A DNA stretch of 64,000 nt. Origin: Erigeron canadensis (taxonomy: Eukaryota > Streptophyta > Magnoliopsida > Asterales > Asteraceae). Shown here piece by piece: positions 49,601 to 61,862 of the stretch (position 1 is the stretch's first letter; each line of letters begins with the position of its first letter). A program made the translations under genes and the position numbers. The stretch lies in contig NC_057761.1 of assembly GCF_010389155.1 (NCBI RefSeq), positions 46,424,213 through 46,488,212 of the forward strand, read 5' to 3'. Below the pieces are notes generated by a model. It ran no database searches. It saw only the letters and a list, made by a program, of their open reading frames with translations, and was not told the origin of the DNA.

Positions 49601-52562
49601 TAGTTTTTTGGTCATACAGTTAGTAACTAGGCCTCCTTCAAGTGCCTACTCCAGTTACTGCCTGTTACTGGGCATGCTTTACCCCTTTGAATGTGATTTT
49701 GTCGTTCATTAAAAAGATGATACTTCGTACTGTTGAGAGAGGCGGTGTATGCCTGTCTATGCTATGGGTCTTTTAAAAATAAGCAGCAACATGGCATTTG
49801 ATAACTGTTTAATCTTCTTTATTTGTCACTCACCTCTTAGCTTAATTTGTTTTGTGCATTTTTTTTTTTACCAGGATGGAATTGAAGAATGTCGAAAACT
49901 ATGTGGTGGTCATGGCTACCTTGTTAGTAGTGGGCTTCCTGAACTCTTTGCAGTTTACATTCCTGCTTGTACATATGAAGGGGACAATGTTGTCCTGATG
50001 CTACAGGTATTTGATTTGTGTTGTGTCAAATGTGGGTCTCTACGATTCAAAGAAAGTATAAAGTGTTAGAAGGGGTAGAATCAACATAGTTTCTGATAAG
50101 GTGGGCGATCATGGAATTTTCATATATTTACCACAACCTGGTCAAATTAAAGTTTTAGCTAGAAGGGGGTTGGTTCAATTGAGCCGAGCTAGTCGAAAGC
50201 TATACTAAAAATGACTTGTTATAACCTGAATCTGTTTTGATTCATTATCTTACCCACCCATCTTGCTACTTACAGATAATGCTCTTATCAGAACCGATTT
50301 ATCCATGTTATGACTCCATGCTCTTTTGAAACTTTATAGGTAGCAAGGTTTCTTGTGAAGACAGTCTCAGAATTGGGACACAAAAAACCAGTTGGTACAA
50401 CAGCTTATATGGGGCGAGTGGCAGCTCTGATGCAAAATAGTTGCAGCGTTCAAACTGGTTAGTGTTCTTCTTGAAATAACTCTGAGACCTGTTTTTGACA
50501 TATACATAAACCAAATAAAACGAGTATATATTAGTTGGTCGTTATTCAAACTGGTTAGTCGTCTTCTTGAAATAACTCTGTAACTTGTTTTTGATTAGTT
50601 GACACATTCATAAACTAAATAATACATATTAGTTGGTACTTATCTTCTAATTGTTGGATAATAGAGTTATGATATCTAATGGCTTAATTAATCACAATGG
50701 TGCAGCTAAGGAGTGGCTAAACCCCGATGCAATAGTGGAAGCATTTGAGGCAAGGGCTGCTAGAATGTCTGTTCGGTGCGCTCAGCAGATAGCCAAGTTT
50801 GAAAATCCAGAAGAAGGTACTTTTGACTTCGATAATTATTGTTTGCCAGAAAACTTTTTTTTTTTTTTTTGTCATACAAGTTAAGGTCTAGCTATAATGA
50901 CTATAAATTCATGTCTACATGCTACTACAGGTTTTGCAGAACTAGCAGCTGATTTAGTTGAGGCAGCAGTTGCTCACTGCCAATTAATTGTTGTGTCCAA
51001 GTAAGGTTATTAAAAAATAATGATGGGGTTTGACATGGATGATGGATGTGGGTAGTTTTTGTTTGAATGGGTTTGGGATGGGTTGACCTAAAACGCTTTC
51101 TTATTCAAATACTGCGAAATTCTTGTTCAATAATCCTTTAATCTTTAACGTAAATAGATGGCTCTATATTGCCACCTCTAGTTGATGATTTGATGGTATT
51201 TGACATCAGCCATGCTTCCATTTTTGCTTTCATTTGATCAATGTGCTAAGCTTTTTTTATGTTGCAGGTTTTTTGAGAAATTGAAACAAGAGATCCATGG
51301 AAAGGGAGTCAAACAATCATTAGAGGTGCTGTGCTATGTGTATGCCTTGCATCTTCTTCACAAGCACCAGGGTGATTTCTTGTCCACCGGCTATCTTTCA
51401 CCTAAACAGGCCTCTCTTGCTAATGAGCAACTCAGAACTTTGTACTCTAAGGTTAGTCATCGAAGTTCTATATTTTCTTCCCTAATATACTTGCAGTGTA
51501 AAAGTATCTTTTTACTATCTGTCTGATGATTTCATAGTGCATTTCCTTCTCGGGGAATCTTAAATTAGTTATTTATTATTTATTATTTATTAATTATTTA
51601 TATATATATATATGTTAATAGTTATTCAGATAAACAAATTTTGTTTATGATTATTAAAGTCAAATCAAACATATTTGAATAGTATGTCTACTAATTTTTT
51701 CTAACGGCAAATAGTTTATCTGCTAGTTGCACAAGATTGGTTATCGGAGATGAAGTAAAGTTACATATTTGGTTATCTCATCTAACAAAATGTTTCTTTA
51801 CTTTTTCTTCTTATAAATGTTGTTTTACCCCATTCTATTTATAAGTTTTTTATTTAATCAGTTACCAAGCTCTCATATCAAATATTTGATTACTTGATTA
51901 TTACAACTTGAAACAACAGTAACACCTCCAAAAATTAATCTACGTTCTGTTTATCACAGTTGATTACCCAATTCTGTTTATCTGGTATCACATAATCACT
52001 TTCAAAATGCAAATTTGAAGATCCCTGTAGCAATTTCAATCTCTTTTAAGTAGGTAGACTCCTTGTTGGGATGTTTTGAAATTGTGATGTGCCTCTTTGA
52101 CCAGTTACTTAGTCAAACTTGTTGGCATGTTTTATCACGTAGGTATGACAGCCAGTGTATCCATAAGGTCATTTTTACCGTCTTTACTGAAATGTATCTT
52201 AGATGTCAAACGTGGCAATTTTAAATGTGTCAAAGGAACCTCTTACTAAATATGTGGTAATATGCAATGCATTGGTTTTTTAGATCCATAATCATTGTAT
52301 TTAAGATGTCTTCTTATGTTTCGCTGACTATGAAAATTACAATCCCCATTAGGTCCGTCCAAATGCCATTGCATTGGTTGATTCATTCAGCTACACGGAT
52401 CATTACCTTGGTTCAATTCTTGGTCGTTATGATGGGAACGTGTATCCAAAACTCTATGAAGCTGCTTGGAAAGATCCGCTTAATGATTCAGATGTGATTG
52501 ATGGCTTTCACCAGTATGTTCAACCAATGCTGAAGCAGAAGTTACACTCTGCTAAGCTATAG
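46642..52562 (+). CDS. ACX1-like: Peroxisomal acyl-CoA oxidase, ACX1-type (copy B)
   Basis: Tandem paralogue of the gene 4.8 kb upstream, with the same enzyme role. Fourteen GT-AG exons join to 660 aa: 46642-46770, 47242-47350, 47472-47533, 47705-47914, 48415-48502, 48616-48778, 48983-49181, 49275-49472, 49875-50006, 50340-50457, 50706-50816, 50931-51000, 51268-51451, 52353-52562. Exons 2-14 have exactly the lengths of copy A. Exon 1 is 9 nt shorter because the protein starts MDYLSDER rather than [11 protein letters not shown]. Conserved sites look intact: [67 protein letters not shown] with Glu at residue 421 (the family's classic catalytic position), and C-terminal AKL (PTS1). By inspection it is closer to known ACX1 proteins than copy A is, so it is the likelier keeper of the ancestral function. 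Confidence 0.93.
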
Positions 52563-52576
52563 AAGAGCAATGGCTG

Positions 52577-52665
52577 AACCGCTCAGCAAGTGTTAAAAAA
52601 AGTTACAGCTTTAGGTATTAAACCGCTCTCAGCAAGTGTTAAAAAAAGTTACAGCTTTAGGTATT
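52577..52665. repeat. Tandem duplication in the ACX copy B 3' UTR
   Basis: AGCAAGTGTTAAAAAAAGTT and the following ACAGCTTTAGGTATT occur twice in a row, starting 15 bp after the stop codon, with about 45-bp period. A 90-residue open frame across it is an artefact. Confidence 0.85.
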
Positions 52666-54060
52666 TTAAAAAAGGTCGCTATTATTCGGCAAGAGTAATA
52701 TCGGGTGTAACCCTTATATCTATACGTGGTGAGCAATGTTGCATAATTGATCATGTATCAAAATGTCGAACGAGTAGAAACAATGGTGTTGTGGTTTATA
52801 TATTATATGTTACTATTCTTAATGAATATTATTATATTTTTCCCTTAAAAGAGACCGTCTAATAATATTAATATGGGCTTTCATTTTGGATTTTATTTCC
52901 CATTGTCATTTTTATTAATGTTGGTGGTGTTGATATGTTATAGTACTGATTTTGAGCATGATTGCTAAGATAATGTCCTTGTTTTTTTTTTATTTAAAGA
53001 TCTTGCGGCCGATTGATCTATACTAATGATGTCTTTTAACATGTAACATCTAATATGTAAACGACCAGAAGTCCAAATTTAGGATGTTTTACATATATTG
53101 TTATCATCTTTTGATGTTAAAAGTTCTCATGAAATTGTGTTTTTGTTATCAATTAAAACACACGTGAGACTGCGAGAGAGATTTAATCTGAGTAATTGGA
53201 TTTGACCATTCCGTCCTGTTTTGACATCACCTAATTCTTGTTTAGATCCTGATTTCAACAATTTGTGTTTAGGATCCGATTTTTAAGATGTTCGGCTTTA
53301 AGGGTTCTTACATGAGGCATGCCAATATGACCAACTAAACATAAACATTGTAATCAGCATTTTAGCTGCTACTGTAATGTGCATGTTTGTGCCCAGATGA
53401 ATACTATGGTCATATGGTTTGTGCCCAGATGAGTACTATGGTCATATGGTTAATTAGCAAGTTAACTACTCAAACGCTTATTGTTGCCAACTATGTAGCA
53501 CCGAAACAGGTACGTCAAAGTGGTACGGGAACGATACGGGAACTAGGGAACGGCAAAACTAAAAATTTCAGGATACAGGTACGGCAATACAAAAATATAG
53601 AAATAAAAATTATATCGATTTTTTTTATAGAGAAAGACTTGAGAATTGAGAGATTATGTGTAATTGTATATATATAACTGTATAATATATGTTTGATTAG
53701 TGAGTACTCATTGAATGTTTAGTGTTTAATAATTGGTTTTGGAATAGAAGAAATTTAATGTTAATCAAATTGTATATAATATAGCCTGTTTGGGTTTGGG
53801 GAATAGAAAAAACCCATTAAAACCTTGATATTAGTTAAAAACGGTATGGAAACTTCAAAGAAACGTTTCAGTATCTATAGAAAATTCAAGGAGACGTTTC
53901 ATACGTGTTTCGTATGCGGAAACGTTTCCATGGAGTTTCGGAAACAGGTACGCCTACCTGTTTGGAGTTTCGGTGAATCATAGGTTGCCAACATGCATAA
54001 ATTATCTTATATTACTAAAATAACAACAATTAGAAAACATACAAAATAATAATTTACATA
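52666..54060. other. Intergenic DNA with small duplications, no gene
   Basis: GTGCCCAGATGARTACTATG plus GTCATATGGTT is duplicated at 53391-53450 (period about 31 bp). From about 53500 to 53960 GGTACGG/GAAACGTTTC motifs recur on both strands, suggesting a decayed DNA transposon. The 96-residue frame at 53387-53677 spans both and is not credible. Confidence 0.45.
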
Positions 54061-54250
54061 GGGGATGGTAATATAAGGCTGTCGAGTATCTAAGTTTCGG
54101 TGTGGAACACTCACATATTAATTTTTTTAAACCATAAAAATCAAGGGGTTTCAGACATTTATTTATTAAACAAGATATAACAAAATATTAGTATATGAGG
54201 GGTTCTACACCTAAGCTTAGGTATAGGACAACCTTATATTTCCTTTTCTC
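54061..54250 (+). mobile_element. MITE family B, copy 4
   Basis: Starts GGGGATGGTAATATAAGGCT and ends ACAACCTTATATTTCCTTTT, with internal CACCTAAGCTTAGGT, matching copies 1-3. Confidence 0.7.
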
Positions 54251-56377
54251 ATATCTATAACTCTTATAAAACAATAGTTAACCAAACATTTTAAAGTCAT
54301 CTTGCAATCTAAAACTAATTTGAAAAATTGCTACATAAGATTTTATCCTATGTGTTAACTCCATATTTTTCTTTAAATAAACTATATATTTAATTAGAAA
54401 ACAAATGAACGTATATATGTTAAAATAAATATATATATATATATTGTAAGAATCTAAGATCTTCTCATTAAATAAAATGATATCTTCTCTTTAGTTTAAA
54501 AAATCACGTCTATAGCTAATGATATTTCATTATCTTTTTTATTCAACATTTATATGAGAATCTTTTCGTTTTTTTATAGTGATTATATGAAAGTTTGTTC
54601 AAGTCGTTGGTTAGTTGGAACTCTCATCGCATTAATCATTAGTGGCAATATTTAAAGTTTATAAGCTTTTTTATCACCACTAAATTATATTCATCTTATA
54701 TGAGTTAAGAGCTTTGTATAATATCATAACTTTCTGAAAGAGTTATGTTAATTCTTTCGTTTATATCACTATGGAAATTATGTACAATTTTTGGTTTAAT
54801 TCTTTAATCTTTTTTTGAATTTTATGATAATGGTTAATATAATCTCTTTTTTCTTTTGTTTTTTAACAATACAATTTTTCATTGTGATGATGAGAAAAAT
54901 ATTATGATGGTAGACGAAGATTTAGTTCAAAACAAGTGTATATAACAATTAGTTTAATGATTGGATGATGAATACGTTATTGCTAATTTAATTAAGTGAA
55001 ACTAAATAGATTGTTCGTTCATATGTTTTTTATGATCATTATTGATCCATTTCATTAACTCATTTGTTTACATATTAAGTGTTTCATTAAATGTTTTTTT
55101 AAGCAAGTTTAACTCAAATCTCACTTTATTGAGCATATTTTTAAAGCACCGTACATCGTGCGGGTAAAAAAATCCTATATATATTTATGTATATATATAT
55201 GTTAAATTTTAAAAAAGTAACGCAACTTAGTTTATCAATATAAAAATGTCTAATATTCTCTTTACTTTCACTATTATTATATCGTCATTATTATTTGTCA
55301 AACGTTACCAACCATCAATAGATCTTGAAACTAACACAACTTCATTTTTAATTTTCTTAGAAAATAGAAGGAGTTTTTCACTTTTTCATCTTTAAGAAAT
55401 AAAAATAAAAATTTTAAAAACGCATTCAAAACTTAAAAATACTATTATGTATTTTACATACTAACAAATATATTCTAATATACTTAATTAAATATAAGTT
55501 GGGGCGAGGTGGAGATGGAGATGGCAGGGACAAGAACAAGGGCATAAGGGAAAAGTTAATATAAATTGATGTTTTTTAAAATTTAATGAAAAATGAAACA
55601 ATAAAAAAAAAAAAAAGTGTTTTTTAACTTCTCGGTGAAAAATAATGTTTTTTATTTTTATTTTATTTTTATGAAAACTATGATTAGATTTTTTTTTTTC
55701 ATGTTTTTTTTTTTAAAATCAATAATAAAAATCAAAGGGTGGTTTTCTTCATTAAACGTTCGAAAGTTTTTGGTTTGAATTTTGTTGTGATTAATTGAAA
55801 TACTAACAAAACAGAGTTTTTTTTGAAAAAAATGGATTTCTTCTAAATCATTGGAATTAAATATGTAAAAGGAATCAAATTATTTAATGTTAAAAAATAT
55901 AATATATATTTGACAAATGTTATAATAACCGAAATAAAACAACAAATTAAACCTCAAATCGATTTACACGAAGTTTTCTTCAACATATTCACACATACAT
56001 ACAAGTCCAAAATATTGTTCATTGTCACGTACAAAAAAAATTTATAAAAAAGAAAAATTTCTTGCCACATAGCATGGTTTTTCCATATATTTTATCCCAT
56101 CCAAATATTATGAGTCGGTTACGTTAAAAATACGAATATTTTATGGAACCACACTCATCACAATCACAAGATCCACGGTTATAACAACACGTACTGACTA
56201 CACACACACACTTCTTCAATCTTCTTTCATCCCCGTCCCCGCCATTTAAATCTTCAAAATCCCCCCTTCACTCTTTCTCTCCTCTTTTTCTCCCCTAAAT
56301 AACTGGAATCCTCCACCAACATATACATACACACTTTCTATCTCTATAATTTCTTCTACTACTATACTTCACAAAAA
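54251..56377. other. AT-rich intergenic DNA and 5' leader of the SMPD4-like gene
   Basis: No gene seen in 54251-56150. From about 56180 the sequence turns CT- and CA-rich (CTCTTTCTCTCCTCTTTTTC), typical of a plant 5' UTR with a pyrimidine patch. No firm TATA box was chosen. Confidence 0.5.
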
Positions 56378-59300
56378 ATGATTTCTCATACTTACGCAAC
56401 AGACGCGCAATCAAAATCCGCCGACCTCGCCGCCACCATCGCCGCCGCTTCAACGCCGGAACTAATCGCCGCCGCGTGCGACGATATCGAATCCTTCCTT
56501 CTCAAACACTCGCCCGACCAGTCCCGATGGTTCTTCTCCGTCACGTTTCCAACCCTAATTTGTAAAATATTCGGTTTCGATGAACAAAAACCTCAATTTC
56601 AAAACCCTAACGGTAACGGTAACGGCTGGATTGATATTGTAGCTTCCGTCAACGGTTCTGATATCTCTAGTAAGATTTTCAAACTTTTAGCTCCTGATAG
56701 TGTGTTAATGAATTCTATTACTGCTGTTGATAGGTTATCTCTTGTTAAATATGTTTTTCCGAGTGAACGCTTACCGGAATGGTTTCGGATTACGTTACAG
56801 AATAGTAGACAGTGTGTTGTGTTGTCTGATTTATGTCCTTTGTTTAAAGGTAGATTAAGTGATGAAGTTCCCTACCAAATTCAGTTAAATATATTGGAAT
56901 ATTATTTATTTTGGTTTGCTTATTATCCGGTTTCCAAAAGTCGTTATGATAGTAATGTCGCGGATAGTAACAATGTTAGTGTTAGTAAACGTTTTAGGTT
57001 GGAAAGTTGGGCTTATAAGTCGATTCCTGTGTTTGGTAGTGCTGGTAAAAGAGGTGGAAATGAGCGCAAGGATGGTGAGGCTGGTGGTTTGTATGTTAGG
57101 CTATTGCGTGCTTACCTTGTTTTTTTTGTGCCGTTGAGTGACTTGAATGCTCAGTCGCCTTACAGGAGTTCGTTGTTGCATTACTCTTCCAGTTATGATA
57201 GTTTGGTTCTTGAGAATGCAGAGTTTTTTGTTAACACGCTTATACATTTTTGGATAGTGGAAAATGATTTCTCCCCTTTACCTGTTAAGTTGTGTAAGTC
57301 GTTTGGTGTTGTGCTTCCTCTAAGATCGGTTTTAGCTGAAGTGCCACCGGCGGCAGGGTTGGGTGAGTTTGTCAATGTGTTTGTGAAGTATTTCCATTCA
57401 TGTTTGGTTCCGAGTAGTGTTGAGGGGAGTGATCAGGTGGAACTTGGTAAAGCTACTATGTGGAGGGGGACGGGTTCTGTTGATATGAAGTATAGGGATA
57501 TGTTTTCTGGTTTGGGATCGATTGCCTATTGGAACTCTTGTATCCAGAGGCCACTTTATAGATATATCTTGAGAGCGTTTTTGTTTTGCCCAGTGGAAGC
57601 TTCTGTGAAGAATGTTTCTCAGGTGTTCTCCCTTTGGGTTAACTATATGGAACCATGGGTTAATAGTTTGGATGGGTTTTCAGAGCTTGATACGAACACA
57701 AATAGTTTGAAGAGAGATTCTATGAAGGCGGTTGAGACATCTCAACCGCGGGAATATTCATCCTCTTGGTCAGGCTTTGTGTTATCAAACTACCTTTTCT
57801 ACAGTTCTTTGGTTATGCACTTTATCGGGTTTGCTCATAAATTCATTCACACTGATCCAGAAGTTATAGTGCAGATGGTATCCAAGGTTTGTCGACTTCT
57901 CATTATTCTGCCATTATAATTATTGCATGTTGTTTTGTGAAACTGCTGAATTCTTGTGAATTTATTAATAAACTAGTTTAGCTATTTGTTATCTTTTGAA
58001 TTAATTTCCTTATATGGATGAAATGAAGTTCCTGTTTGGCTGTTTGTTACTTTGTTTAAGGCTCGAAATAATACTTTTGATTTATGATATTTAGGTTCTA
58101 TTTATTTGAAGATTTATATCGACAAAATACATGTTCAGTGGTAACTTAGTACTTTTGATCTGGTTTGAAGAAAGAGTTCTTTAATTACATATTGCCTGGT
58201 CAGTTTTTGATTAGTCTATATCGTAGCATGACTTTCCAATTAGTAGTAGCTACAACCTTGAGTAAAAATTGACGAAGTTGAACTATTCGTGGCAAATGCA
58301 TAAGCCATGGTTTTGTCAATGAACTGATGAAGAAGGTTAAAACTTCATGGAGTAATATGTTTTAGGGTAATAATTCTATATAAACATATGCAATAAGTAT
58401 GACGGCGATAAGTTCTTTATTCCAAACTATATGTTAAATCAACATTTTTATACTTTTTGAAGTACTCAATTTGTAACCTTGGTCTCTTTGTGCATTCTAT
58501 TGAGTTCGCCGTTACGGGATGGAAGTTATATGAAAATATTATGCATGATTAGGAAATGTATGGTAACTGATATGCACAGCTAAGATTCAAAGTTAAACAT
58601 AATTTTAATTTCAGCAAATATCTGTTTTGGGCTGCCCTCTGCAGGTAGTAAACGTATTAACATCGTCCAAGGAACTTGTGGACCTGATAAGAAACGTAGA
58701 CACTGTATTTCATTCCACTCCAGCAGGGTCATCCAAGTCAACCCTCAATTCATTATACAGATTTGTACCTTCTATTCGTGAACAGTTGCAGGTAAATTTA
58801 TATTACAAATTCACTTGTTCAAAAAGCTATTGAGTAGACTTGCTGAATTAAAGCTAGCTTTATGCAATTCTAGTTACTTAGCGATTCGTGCTTAACAACT
58901 ATATAAATTTAGTTTAATATAATTTGTGTGTATATGTATATATATTCTCTTATCAGTTTAAAGTGTTCCACCAACCTATAATTTGTGGCTTCAAGTTCTA
59001 TTTGGTGGATTTCTTTTTTTCTAATTGTCAGTCGTTTATTCGTTTTAGCACATGAAGTTTTGTGTAGAATCATACGGGCTTTTTTTTTTGGTACAGTAGA
59101 TGGCTTATAAGGCTCTTGACTTCATGTAGTATCATTTATTTAAGTGACCTTGACTTTTTGATGTGCTACTAGGACTGGGAGGATGGCTTATCTGAAACCA
59201 ATGCTGATGGATCATTCTTGCAAGAGAACTGGAATAAAGATTTGAAACTATTCAGCACAAGTGAAGATGGTGGGCAGCAACTTCTTCAGGTATTTTGACT

Positions 59301-60121
59301 TTCCCCTGTTCTTGCTACATTGTTCATATAATACATTAATAATGGGTATCAACACAATAACACCTAATGTGTTTTGCTTGAGAATTGAGATGGGATTGTA
59401 ACTTTTGAAAAGAAAGAAATGGGGAAAAGGTCTTGTTAAGTTCAGTTTTTAGGTCTTCATTTTTGTTGCATTTACACTGCAGCTTCTTGCTCTGCGTGCC
59501 GAGTCTGAGCTTCAAGTTATCTCACATGACAACCTTACTAACAACCTAATACTTTTAAGTTCCCTAAAGGCCCAGATGGGATGTTTATTTGGCGGCAGTT
59601 TCATAAGATCTTCAAGCATTTCAGAGGGAAGCAAACAATTCGGAATATCACATCATGATGTATTCAGTCCTAGAACTGCTGCGAACCGCCCTAGAAGAGA
59701 CATAAGGTACAAGGGTGATTGGATGAAGAGACCAATTTCGCATGATGAGGTGGCTTGGCTGGCCAATCTACTTGTAAAATTATCTGGGTGGCTAAATGAT
59801 ATTCTCGGGCTGAATCCACGGGAAAATGGTCATGTGGGTCCCACTACATGGTCCTATGTAGAGGTTTCTGGTGATGCAGATACCAGTGTTGATGGACCTA
59901 AGGATACCTTGAGGTTGGTATTGGGTGCTCTTCGCTCGTGTCTGATCACATTTTGGTCATGGCTGATCTCATTGTGTAGGGAGTGTCTGAAGTTCATGCG
60001 AGAACATGGTATGAGGGTGAATTTGAGAGCGTTGGCTTCGAAGAAAATATTGACGGTGGTACTTATTGCCATTGCATTTAGTGCGCTCAAGAGAATGTTT
60101 TCCAAGTTCCATTTGGTCTGA
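56378..60121 (+). CDS. SMPD4/neutral sphingomyelinase-3-like membrane protein
   Basis: Four exons join in frame to 803 aa: 56378-57886, 58645-58791, 59173-59289, 59483-60121; all introns are GT-AG. Motifs I associate from memory with plant members of the sphingomyelin phosphodiesterase 4 (nSMase3) family include FFSVTFPTLICKIFGF (about residues 50-65), NYLFYSSLVMHFIGFAHKFI (about 470-490), VLTSSKELVDLIRNVD (exon 2) and KGDWMKRPISHDEVAWLANL (exon 4). The C-terminus has a hydrophobic segment, LTVVLIAIAFSAL, followed by basic residues, which fits the single C-terminal anchor and the roughly 830-residue length of human SMPD4, an ER/nuclear-envelope protein. Catalytic residues are not established for the family, so activity cannot be judged. 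The N-terminus is alanine-rich (AATIAAASTPELIAAA). The reading frame is intact and probably expressed. Family name is from memory and not searched. Confidence 0.75.
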
Positions 60122-60544
60122 CTGAGGGATGGTCTCACCTTTTCAGGTTGTCTAACTCAAAATGTTATTTCGGTGCGAAAGTCACATAGTTCATTTGTTT
60201 TTTTCAAGAATAGAAATGTGCAGTTTGTTTTTCAAGTCTTTGAATCTGATACGTGTTTGAAAGGGGAGATTTTCGGGTTTAGCATCCTCTGTAAATTTCT
60301 ACTTTGTCGTTAAATATTTTTATATATTTGAGATACGATATTTCTAATCAAGAATAATCAAACTATGATATGGCTCGACTGGATTCTTTTCATTCACTGT
60401 GAAGGAAGTGCAAACTAGACTAGATTAGTTAACAATCCTGCCGTTTCCAGAAAAATGAGATTAGCTAACAATAAATGCTATATGTTCCCAAGTGTTCAGG
60501 TAGAAAACTGTAATGGGTATTTGAAATAGACATTTTAAATTCGA
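60122..60544. other. 3' region of the SMPD4-like gene
   Basis: Probable 3' UTR and spacer, with no further coding region. AT-rich from about 60300. Confidence 0.5.
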
Positions 60545-60640
60545 GGGAGCTCTCTAGCGCGAACCCGGTTAAGACAACGTATGCTAGACTTTTTGCTGTC
60601 GAATCGCGACACGAAGTTTCAAGCGAAATTCACTTTTCAA
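60545..60640 (+). repeat. 3' fragment of the SINE family at 19838
   Basis: GCTCTCTAGCGCGAACCCGG and the following ACGTATGCTAGA match the body of the SINE at about 20058-20100 (GCTCTCTAGCGCAGACCCGG, ACGTAAGCTAGA). The tRNA-like head is absent. Confidence 0.5.
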
Positions 60641-61178
60641 AAAAAGAAAACTGTAATGGGCCTGGGCTAGTGCTGTCCTAAGTCCTAACCATTTTTATCA
60701 CTGATCAGGTTTAGCCAATTCTGTCTAGATTTCCTCAGCATGTACAACCTTGTCATAAGTAAATGCACCAGCAGCTCAGCTGGTCTCGCTGCCCAGCTTG
60801 CATTGATCACAGTCTCATTTCATCACCTTTTACTCTTTTAGCTTTGTTTTTATAGTTATAGTTCTACCAGATAAATACTCCGTAACTTGTTTGATCCGAA
60901 CTAGAATATACCTTTTTTTTTTGTTGAAGACTCCTATTTCTAAATTACGAGAATAATTGGAAATGGAACTTAGGTGTCTCGAGATACCTCCCCAATAATT
61001 TCATTAATCGTGGGGAAAATGAATTTAATTTCTTCTTGGTGTTTATGTTGGACGGAGTGTTCGTGAAATAAAGGGTGTTGCTGTCAGGTGACATACTTCT
61101 TTAAAAAACTTTAGTTTGAATTCTCTTTTACTAAAGACGAAAGATAAAAATGGAAGGCACAAGGTAACACCATCAGAC
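60641..61178. other. Intergenic DNA, no gene
   Basis: Nothing recognised. Confidence 0.45.
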
Positions 61179-61346
61179 AAAAGTCAACTCGACCAAGGTA
61201 TTTGCGGCGACGTCGCCGCTAATACTCTGACACTGACAGGGCCCCCGCTTTTTTCTCTGCCAGATTTACCATTAAGGACATGGGGGCCCGCAGTATTAGC
61301 GGCGACATCGCCGCTAATACTACCTGGTTGAGGTTTGACTTTTTTT
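61179..61346. mobile_element. Small GC-rich foldback element
   Basis: A roughly 168-bp inverted repeat: AAAAGTCAACTCGACCA at the left pairs with the right end reading TGGTTGAGGTTTGACTTTT. Each arm contains its own 16-bp palindrome, GCGGCGACGTCGCCGC (61204-61219) and GCGGCGACATCGCCGC (61299-61314, one mismatch), followed by TAATACT; the inner parts pair through GGGCCCCCG. Non-coding; 71- and 90-residue frames on opposite strands are caused by the palindrome. Likely a MITE. Confidence 0.7.
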
Positions 61347-61519
61347 AGCCTGGTGAGCTTACGCTCCTCGTAAAAATGTTGATGTCGATTTAACTTTATT
61401 AAAATTAATAAATAAAAAGTATATGCTAAATTACATGACATTACAACATACATCAATATTAAGGCATACTATAGTAGATCATGATCATTCAAACTTGGTT
61501 GTGGAAATTGCCTTTGACT

Positions 61520-61720
61520 AGTCTTAGGGTCTATTTGGCAAGAGAATTTTATAGGTTTTTAAAGGCTTAAAAGTTCTTAGCTTTTAAAAATAAGCTATTT
61601 TGAAAATTATAGCCCTGTTTGGTAATACATAATAATTTAAAAACCCAACATCGAAAAATTCCTAAAAGCCTCAAAAAGTCTTTAAAGTAAAAGCTCGTAG
61701 GAAAAAAGTTGAAAAAAAAG
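61520..61720. repeat. Possible hAT MITE remnant
   Basis: GGTCTATTTGGCAAGAG and, further in, CCCTGTTTGGTAATAC resemble the 'TGTTTGGTA' termini common to plant hAT MITEs. Boundaries and TSD are not found. Confidence 0.3.
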
Positions 61721-61765
61721 CCCCAGCCCCTATATTCAACCAATATGTTTAGACAATAATATAAA

Positions 61766-61830
61766 GGGGGAAGTGAAGGTGAAACTGTTATGCACTTAAC
61801 TTGAGTGAAATCACTATCACATGTTGTTGG
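61766..61830 (+). mobile_element. MITE family B, truncated copy
   Basis: GGGGGAAGTGAAGGTGAAAC and TGTTATGCACTTAACTTGAG match the left part of copy 2 read outward. The rest is missing. Confidence 0.4.
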
Positions 61831-61862
61831 TTAATTTTTTGGCTGCAATCAATCATTCCATT

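Noticed and set aside
52590..52862. 90-codon open frame just after ACX copy B
   Set aside because: It spans a tandem duplication in the 3' UTR and has no protein-like signature.
61116..61456. 71- and 90-codon frames on opposite strands
   Set aside because: Both cross the same GC-rich foldback and are by-products of its symmetry.
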